From Trissonchulus latispiculum (Eukaryota; Nematoda; Enoplea; Enoplida; Ironidae): a DNA stretch of 64,000 nt. Position 1 is the stretch's first letter, and each line of letters starts with the position of its first letter. The position numbers were made by a program, and so were the translations under genes. This document shows positions 57,374 through 64,000 of this stretch, in pieces. Where the stretch lies: the NCBI GenBank assembly GCA_030248195.1, contig JASAND010010818.1:1-64000 (forward strand), read 5' to 3'. The notes beneath the pieces are model-generated. The model made no database searches. It had not been told where the DNA came from and saw only the letters and a list, made by a program, of their open reading frames with translations.

Positions 57374-59939
57374 TCAGGGGAAACCGCAGAAACAGTTTGA
57401 CCTTGGAGGGGGCCAACAGGATTCGCAGACCACCGAGAAAGTCCCCAGAATGGAAACCATGCCGGGCAAACGCCAAAAGGCAGCAGAAGAAACACCGAAG
57501 GGTAACCTCGTTGAACCGGGTAATTTGATGAACCCGGTGTTGAAGGCTACTGTATTCGGCAGCACCAGGGTCATGAGGGTGGGCCGATCGCAAGAAGGTA
57601 TAATGGGAAACCGCAGTGGGGACGGTGTACCGGAAGCGACCAGGCGGGACTGGAGACCGTCCACGAGGGTGATGTACTGCCGTGTGGGCTCAAAATCCAA
57701 CGAGGAGAGGTCAATTTCAGTTAACCCCTGAATGGCCGGGGATTTCGAATTTTTCTGGAAACGGTCCCAGCAAGTGAGAATATTGTCCAGAACCACAAAA
57801 ATTTCCCGTTCATAGGTACCCTGCAGGAACGTGGCTTGGGCCGTGGGGCAATTGCACAACGGGACTGGACGAAAACAGCACAACAACGTGCTGCACCGGC
57901 AGACACCTTCCCAGATAGAATTGGGACAGCGGGGGCAGTCAACCATCTTCCGTCTGCGGACAAGACCAGGGCAATAGGGAGGTTTGAGAATGGCATGGTC
58001 CCGCTCGGTGCACCCACAGAACCTGCACCGAGATCGCAGCTGGTCATAGCGCCTGGCACTGAGCGTATCCTCCAAAGCCAGCCATCCTGGCGTGACCTCG
58101 GACGGGCCACAGCAGCAGCTGCTGGGTTGGCCAACCACCCGAGGGAATCACTATGTAGCTCCTCCAGCCTACCGCCACAAGCCAAATCTCTGTCAACAGT
58201 GGCATACCCGGATCTACTGTCTCATTCTACTAGGGCAGACTGTGCTGAATCCAGGCGAAGAGCTGCTCTAGCCACAATCCAGACCCGCCCTGCGCCGACC
58301 GTCACCGTCTGGACCGACGGTGCTGCACAAAGTGGCATAGCTAACGGTGGATCTGGGGTATTTATCGAATTCTGTTCCGGGCGTGATCCGGTCATCCTAA
58401 GCTACCCAGCCGGCGCCTTTTGCTCCAGCTTCAAGGCGGAGCTATACGCAATGTCCAGGGCGCTTGACTGGCTGGCCAGTGAAGATCTCCAGTCCTGGAG
58501 AGACCAGACTATTGCGATATACACAGACTCACAATCTCTGGTCAGGTTGATCAAAAGCGGTATCAGAGCCACCTTTAGCCCAACTCTCAACAATATCAGG
58601 CAAAGGCTTGGATCAGCTCCGGCCATATGCTAACATCTATATCCAGTGGATCCCAGGCCATGCTGGACTAACCGGCAACGAGCAAGCAGACAGTCTGGCC
58701 AAGGATGGCTGCAGTCTGTCGCAGGGAGAAGCTCCCATCGCTTATACGGATGCTATGGCTGCCATCAAGCGTTCCATTAAATCGGAATGGTTATCTGGGG
58801 TTACCCACGGAACGACTGTGAAAATCTACGGAACCCACGGACCAGTTCCCCCAGACCTGGAGGCAGGCATAACCAAAAAGGACAGGGTACTCCTTTCCCA
58901 GTTGAGAACTGGAAAATCGCTCCTACTGGCTAAATACAGACATTCCATCAACCCCATCGCCCAACCCTCGCCCCTCTGCCCGCACTGCGGGGAGGAAGAG
59001 GAAGACCTCGAGCATTTGCTAGTCAAATGCCCGAGACATACATCGGCTCGAAGTAGAATATTGGGTCAGTCAACTGATCTCTCAGTCCTGAGATTGGCCC
59101 CTGGTTTGGTGCTGGACTTTCTGCAGGGAAGTGGCCTGATCTGATCAGGCCGCCGTTTATGGGCAACCGAAACGACCGCCAATTCAACAACAACAACAAC
59201 CTGCACCGAATACAAGGGCAGAGGTGAAGTGGCTTATTGCAGTGCGGACAGAGGGCAGGTCCCGTTGCCCCTACTGAGGCCCTGTCCACCCGCTGGGACA
59301 GTGAAAGGGCATCCGCACCAATGGAAAGCTCCAACCCCACAGAAACCGGGGCGTCCTCCGTTATGGTCTCGGCGGAGGGGGATTCCAGGGTTGACCGAGC
59401 TAACCTCTTCCGGAGGGTCCCAAGCCGGGAGTTCCTGAAATTCCAACGACGCTTTCCGAGCTTTGGCTCCCACGACCCAAAAAGGGATCCGCACAGACCA
59501 GGAGTCCACTACCACGTGCCGAACTCCCAAAGTGGGAGATGCCTAAGGACCGGGTAGAAGTGTGGTCCCCTGTACCAAACCCGACCCATTGAGTGAGGTC
59601 CAAAGACACCGAATCCTGGTGATCGGAGCCAGTGGGGCTAACCACGCCGTCCGGGACCTTACATCTAATAGCCCCTGTTACCACAGTCTCCAAAGGTTGA
59701 ACCGCTGCAACCACAGGGCGCAACGGGCGGAAACCCATCATACTAGCAGAGGTCTGATCTCCGTGGGAAACCGGTGGGGCCACTGTAGGATTGTCTAGTC
59801 TAGAAGAGATGGGGGGCCAAGGCGCTCGCAGTCCCGGGTACTGAACGGCGGGCATTTGAAGAAACGGTTGGGGTAATCGCCCGGCAGGAGTGGTAACCTG
59901 AGCCACCAAAAGATTACCACAGGTGCATTGGTCGACCAT
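57374..59939 (-). pseudogene. Element B ORF3: proline- and cysteine-rich frame, split by a LINE
   Basis: Read from 59939 downward. The first piece (59400-59939) starts MVDQCTCGNLLVAQV and is Pro/Ser/Gly-rich. After a frame change, 59201-59340 holds CPHCNKPLHLCPCIRC. A LINE then intervenes (58032-59200). The frame resumes at 58031 with CGCTERDHAILKPPYCPG and CPRC, and runs to a stop at 57374 through TRQYITLVDGLQSRLV and LPGSTRLPFGVSSAAF. The Cys/His cluster aligns with that of element A ORF3. No homologue is known to me. The + strand frames over 57177-57731 and 57836-58031 are its antisense shadow. Confidence 0.6.
58032..59200 (+). mobile_element. 5'-truncated LINE with RNase H domain (I-like group)
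   Basis: Insertion with 9-bp target duplications CTGCACCGA at 58023-58031 and 59201-59209. The 3' end is a CAA microsatellite (CAACAACAACAACAAC) after a short 3'UTR. Coding content: RNase H I with Asp in VWTDGAAQSG, Glu in FKAELYAM, Asp in IYTDSQS and NEQAD after WIPGHAGLTG, then a C-terminal CPHCGEEEEDLEHLLVKCP knuckle and a stop at 59144. A frame change near 58610 splits it. A C-terminal RNase H with CCHC is typical of the I, R1 and related LINE clades. The reverse transcriptase is lost by 5' truncation. Confidence 0.88.
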
Positions 59940-60206
59940 AGCAATATACTAACTGTTCCTTGGCGGCTTTGCAGCGTACATTGATCCGTCTGTCTTCCGC
60001 ACTGTGTACAGTGCTGCTAACGGGGCGTGTGAGAAGAGTTTTGATTAAAACTGTAGTAAACTAAGTCACATTAGAAAATGTGGGGAACATTGATTTGCCC
60101 GGGGCAACCGACTGCACTGTAGAAAATAGGAACTGCAGAATTTGTGAGTAGTTTTTCATGGGTGTTTGTCGCAGCAGAAATATGGACATCTGTCATCTGG
60201 AGAAAG

Positions 60207-60518
60207 TTATTCACCCAACGCAGTAATCCAGAAACGCACAGAACAGCGAATTTTGCTGTCTGCTGACAGATGACAACGATTACAAAGGGGACAGGTGGGG
60301 ACTTTCCAGTTATGACGAAAGGCATAGTGACTAGCCAAAACATTTAATATATCGGTTTCATATGAACAAAATTGACACGATCGAGGGCCATAACTAAGTC
60401 GAGTATTAGTACCAATGTGAACGGAGATAATGTGTCGGAGAAGATCCCAAAAATGTTCGTGTTGATGTACAGTACAAGTTTCAAAAGGGCAGCCGTACTG
60501 CTCCATTTTATTACACAC
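60207..60518 (-). CDS. Element B zinc-finger ORF between Pol and ORF3
   Basis: A 103-residue uninterrupted frame starting MCNKMEQYGCPFETC. It has one clear C2H2 finger (CQFCSYETDILNVLASHYAFRH region: C-x2-C-x12-H-x4-H), an upstream half-finger (CPFETC with HIISVH) and a downstream CPLCNRC. It lies 235 bp after the end of Pol and 268 bp before ORF3 on the same strand. Such a protein could bind nucleic acid, but its role is unknown. It could also be a captured host fragment or one exon of a spliced ORF3. Confidence 0.55.
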   Translation of the reverse strand: MCNKMEQYGCPFETCTVHQHEHFWDLLRHIISVHIGTNTRLSYGPRSCQFCSYETDILNVLASHYAFRHNWKVPTCPLCNRCHLSADSKIRCSVRFWITALGE

Positions 60519-60752
60519 AGTGATCGTGCTGTCGTTGGCAGCATAAATTGAATAAAATAAAGGTTACTGAAACTGGTGAATAAATTTTCAGTATAGAGAT
60601 TAAACGATGTTGTCTGCTGATAAAGTTTCGTTTTCTTGTATAACTAGTGAGGCAGAAAAGCATATTTGTGACAGGATACAGATATAGCAGGTTCTATAAA
60701 TCTATGTAAAGCTGTGTACAGCGTAGTAAAGGAGTCATGGGGATTCTTTCAA

Positions 60753-60983
60753 CTACGGTCTCCACCTATTGGGTGGATGTCGTTCACGAACAGGATACCG
60801 TCGGGGAACTGAGGGGTTGTTGTTAGCTGTAGTTGGTATGTCAGCAGCATCGATGGGCATGTGATTGGCCGACGGTGTTTCAACAATGGCAGGCAGAAAC
60901 GGTTGCTGATATGGTTTCAAACGGTTAACGTGCACACGCAGCTGTCGGTCTTGCTTCTTTCCATATGATCTATAACTTGCCAA
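60753..60983 (-). pseudogene. Element B: C-terminal tail of Ty3-type Pol
   Basis: The frame contains GKKQDRQLRVHVNRLKPYQQ, PFLPAIVETPSANH and RRYPVRERHPPNRWRP before a stop. HVNRLKPY and the final RYP-R-R-P-RW-RP are the usual end of Ty3-group Pol and match element A. Upstream the frame is broken at about 60985 by the TTAA element copy. Confidence 0.75.
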
Positions 60984-61822
60984 AATGTGAATCTTATGTG
61001 TAATCTATGTAATATGTGTAATCTGAAATTAGGTAGCGTGTTAATATCTATATGAGGTGTTTTTGCGTTAGCTCAGCGATTTTGTAGAAATTTTCAAAGT
61101 CGGATGAAGTCGGTTTATGCACAGTTCTGACTTACAAAATACCGCAGAATTTCGTCATGCCCTGAACTAACCATTCATTGCACAAATTTCGCGTGTAGAT
61201 ATTAACACAGTGCACAAATAGAGGTTCAATTTGCATACCCGCAATTCTTGCTGCTGCTTGGGAATAGATCGCACTTTTGGTTACCGTGTTGGCGCTTTGC
61301 CTCAAAATGCGTCATTTTCTGAAATTTTTGAATATAATGGTCCATAAGTCAGGAGAAACCCGAGGCATTCCAACCAAATTTGATGTGCCAATTTGCATAT
61401 ATGAAAGGAAGATGTCTGCTAAGTTTCACTGTAATTGCTGATGTTGAACTGTGGATGCATGCCTCAGTTCGATGACTGAGGCCTATAGTCAAAAATGGCA
61501 AATTTTCAAATGTTCCAAATATAGCCAAATTTTATATTAAATTAAAGCTCTTGATGTCCTGAACATTTAGTCTTCTTGCACCAAGTCTCCAAAGTATGAG
61601 AAAGTTAGAGCGGCTTAAAGTTTGAAGTAAGTAATAGCCGGATGAGCTTGATCAAATCTTTCATGCATAGGTACTTGCTAGCTACTTGGCGTATCATTTT
61701 CATTTGTACAGCAATAAATAGCCCCAGATCGATGCTTTAATTTGATGTATTGGCTAGGTCCTAGTTCTTTATCACCCCATGTGTACACGACTTTGAGGCC
61801 CTCAGAGAGGTATAGTGAGGTA

Positions 61823-62302
61823 CAGGCACGTCGGAATTTTAGGGGAAAGAAAAAGGAAGAAAATGGAAAGAATTCTTTAAATAAAAAAAAGATAAAGAAA
61901 TTCCACTTCAATTTTCTTTAATTTAAAGAAGAAGAGAAAGAAAAGCTGGTTCCTTTTAATTGATTTCTGCTTTTATTTTGTGATTTCCCAGGTTCATTGC
62001 CAGCTTAAATTCCCTAAGACTCAAGTTGAAATTGACAGGTGCTACGTCTCTAACATAGATATGTATATCTATGTTAGAGGGCGCATATATTGGGCGCATA
62101 TATTGAAGCTAGCAGGAGTCTTTAGCAAAAGGTCACTAGGTTGGGCTCCTTGCGCAAGATTGAATGACAGCTGTCTTTTTTGACCCTTTCTTTTTTAAAT
62201 AAAGAAAAAAGAAAATTATGTGCAAATTTCTTCTCTTGCAAGAAAAAGAAAAAGAAAAGAAAGTTTAAAGAAAATTTTCCCCTAAACTAAACGGCGTGGC
62301 TG
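61823..62302. mobile_element. Foldback MITE with TA duplication and a central perfect hairpin
   Basis: Ends CAGGCACG and CGTGGCTG are followed inward by TTTAGGGGAAA on both sides. TA lies at 61821-61822 and 62303-62304, and the matching uninterrupted site in the other copy supports a TA target (Tc1/mariner-like). The arms are rich in AAAGAAA/TTTCTTT. A 32-bp perfect palindrome (62048-62079, core AGATATGTATATCT) lies at its centre. Confidence 0.7.
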
Positions 62303-62335
62303 TAAATACTAAATTGCAGGGATTTGTACTGCAAT

Positions 62336-62983
62336 CGCCCGATTGCACCAAATCGGACTGACTTAGCTCGGTGATAGCTTAACACCGAGTTAACTCGGTG
62401 TTAGCTATTCTACAGCTGAGCTCAAACTCAGAGTTAAAGTTAGGCCGTTGCACCAGCCTTGGTCTTATAAAGAATAACAAACCCTAACCTTCAGCTCAGG
62501 GTTATCTTTAACCAATCATATTAGTTTCTTTAGTCGATGTATCCAATCATCGTCTGTCAAGGTTAGCTGACGACTAAGTTAACCCCAAGGTTAACTCCGA
62601 GCTAAGTCTTAGCTCTCCGTAACTCTGAGCTCAAGGCCATTCCTGAAGTAGTGGATCGAATCTCGTGAGGAACTTTTAGAACTAAAGTGCAAAATATTTT
62701 TGTAAAAAGGAATGGAGCATGCAGAAACAAGTGTTTGTATAGTCCGTGAAGGATTTTCGAAAAATTAAGGCTGAAATGTTAAAAATAGAGTTAGTCCTCA
62801 GTTAATCCTGATAGCACTCAGGATTAAGCTTGTGCCGCTGAAGACTAAGTTAGTTCGGAGTTAACCTCGAGGTTAACTTAACCTGATTTGGTGCAACGGA
62901 TTAACTGAGAATTATCAGGTTAACTCCGAGTTAACCTTGAGGTTACTTAACACCGGGTTAACCTTCATTGGTGCAATCCGGTG
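62336..62983. mobile_element. MITE built from GTTAACTC motifs, AAT target
   Basis: Left end CGCCCGATTGCACCAAAT, right end ATTGGTGCAATCCGGTG (inverted repeat), with AAT on both sides (62333-62335 and 62984-62986). The undisturbed site is seen in the other copy of the host element (CTGTAATATC complement). The interior holds many GAGTTAAC and GGTTAACT motifs in both orientations. A 3-bp duplication suggests PIF/Harbinger. Confidence 0.72.
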
Positions 62984-63357
62984 AATATCTCTTAAATGGA
63001 TTGACCCTGGACTTTAAAAATCTGTCTTGTGTTTGGAGACATATGGGGCATATTATACCCTAAAATGAGCGAAATGGGTCGCTATAAAATTTGGTAACCG
63101 GCGATCCCCCTTAAGCTATTTTCAGTATTTTCTCAATATTCGGCGTTTTTGTCCTCGGTATTTCTACTGGTTCCCATTTGAAATACGCATTTGGACATAC
63201 GTCCAAATCGTCATAGAGTCTGTCTAGAAAACTAGTTCTGGACGGCTGTGTACAAATTTATTCTCTCTGCATCTTTGTACAGTAACGAGTTTTCTGTGTG
63301 TTTAATTACGAACTGTTCTTAGCTTATCGATTTTTTGAGTTCTACTAACGATTTTAT

Positions 63358-64000
63358 GATGCCTCCTAAGAAAGTTACCCCTAAACCCTGCTTCTGTGGT
63401 TCCGCTGACCACCGGGCTATGGTGCAATGCTGTAACTGTCGCCGTTTCATTCATTACGAATGTACCTTATTCCCTTATTGACTGTGAAAGATTTAAGACT
63501 TGCTATAAATGATGCCAATTCAAATTTTGCCTGTAAATTATGTTATCCAACTTTGACGGAGCAGCAGAAATCTGATTTTGCCGCTGTTGGGAATCAGAAT
63601 CGTCTGTTTTTCGGTATTGATGACCCTTACTCAAATGGTGATGGTCCAAATGTAAACCCAATTGGGTCCGCGTTCAGCCAAGGCCAGTTCAGGGAGCTTA
63701 TTGCCAGTGTTAGCAAAGCCGCGGTAGAAGCCGCGGTAAAGGCTTCTACTGAACTCGTCCAGGAACTGTTTGAACGGAAGGGGAAAGCGAATGACTTAGT
63801 TTTTGTAGGCCTGCCATTGTAGGCTGTTCGAGTTGGATTTGGTGGGGGAGTTATGATGTTGGTTCCGAAATCCATGAAGGGAGTAGTTCAAAAGTCTGTT
63901 GCAAACCAATTTTATGAACTTTTGGTATTCAACGTTATTATGAAAAGGCAAACCTTCGTACAATTTTGGCTCGTTTACAGAACTCCGTCTGCAGTATTGA
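63358..64000 (+). pseudogene. CR1-like LINE: ORF1 with PHD finger joined to endonuclease, cut by window edge
   Basis: From ATG at 63358 the frame has CFCG, then MVQCCNC and FIHYEC, the first six ligands of a PHD finger. A frame change near 63470 leads to the last pair CKLC (63530-63541), and on through a helical Ala/Val/Glu-rich region to LVFVGLPL and a stop at about 63822. Directly after come endonuclease-like sequences in another frame (GFGGGVMMLVPKSMKG and WLVYRTPS). ORF1 proteins with a PHD finger are known from CR1-group LINEs. The element is missing the middle and is not functional as seen. Confidence 0.7.

Larger units (their letters stand above)
61010..63114 (-). mobile_element. TTAA-type element, copy of 33578-34805, inverted and interrupted
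   Basis: From TTAA at 63111-63114 downward it matches the 33578-34805 element: GGGGGATCGCCGG at the end, GACACATTTTT-type and TTTTGAGGCAAA segments, to AATCGCTGAGCTAACGCAAA near 61050. The far end is lost at about 61010. Two MITEs (61823-62302 and 62336-62983) sit inside it and are absent from copy 1, which supplies the empty sites. Confidence 0.78.

Noticed and set aside
57177..57731. 184-residue + strand frame
   Set aside because: Antisense of element B ORF3, which aligns with element A on the other strand.
57836..58031. N-terminal part of a 265-residue + strand frame
   Set aside because: Only the part after 58032 belongs to the LINE; before that it is antisense ORF3 DNA joined by the insertion.

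Overview
The window is nuclear DNA of an invertebrate bilaterian animal. Two split host genes show this: the 3' part of a rootletin (CROCC) gene on the + strand and a complete or nearly complete paired-box/homeobox gene of the Pax3/7 type on the - strand. Both have GT-AG introns with T-rich acceptors ending TTTTCAG or TTTTAG, and every exon junction keeps the frame. The species cannot be fixed from this sequence. The rest is mobile-element sequence and AT-rich intergenic or intronic DNA. There are no bacterial-style operons, no rRNA and no CRISPR.

Layout. 1-6816 holds the last 13 exons of rootletin (about 638 residues of coiled coil), with two small DNA transposons in its introns. 6817-13367 lies between the two convergent genes. 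It holds a foldback element with G/C-rich tandem repeats (7008-7669), a likely 3'UTR and poly(A) signal (about 8098), an inverted-repeat element packed with GGATTA/TAATCC (8505-9277) and a 2.7 kb hAT-like element with perfect 8-bp target duplications (10621-13293). 13368-27555 is the Pax3/7-like gene in five exons (337 residues in one continuous frame): PAI half of the paired domain, RED half plus octapeptide, two homeodomain exons, and a short tail. Its introns carry MITEs, a tRNA-Asn-like sequence and a 185-bp duplication. 27.6-43.7 kb has no host gene that I can see. It contains foldback elements, TTAA-flanked (piggyBac-like) elements, direct repeats and AT microsatellites.

43.7-64 kb is a retrotransposon graveyard: a decayed DIRS-type element (+), a deleted Ty3-type element (+; gag joined to RT, RNase H and integrase), two related Ty3-type elements on the - strand (called A and B here), a LINE with an RNase H domain and a CAA tail sitting inside element B, a TTAA element with two further MITEs nested in it, and a CR1-like LINE with a PHD finger running off the right edge.

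The most unusual content is in elements A and B. Both carry, after the end of Pol and before the 3' LTR, a zinc-finger-like reading frame (clear in B, decayed in A) and then a proline- and cysteine-rich frame (ORF3). That is the position where env sits in errantiviruses, but these frames do not look like an envelope protein. A second theme is a set of non-autonomous elements, each made of a short motif repeated in opposite orientations at its two ends, several with 7-8 bp target duplications. All retroelement frames are broken by frameshifts, deletions or insertions.
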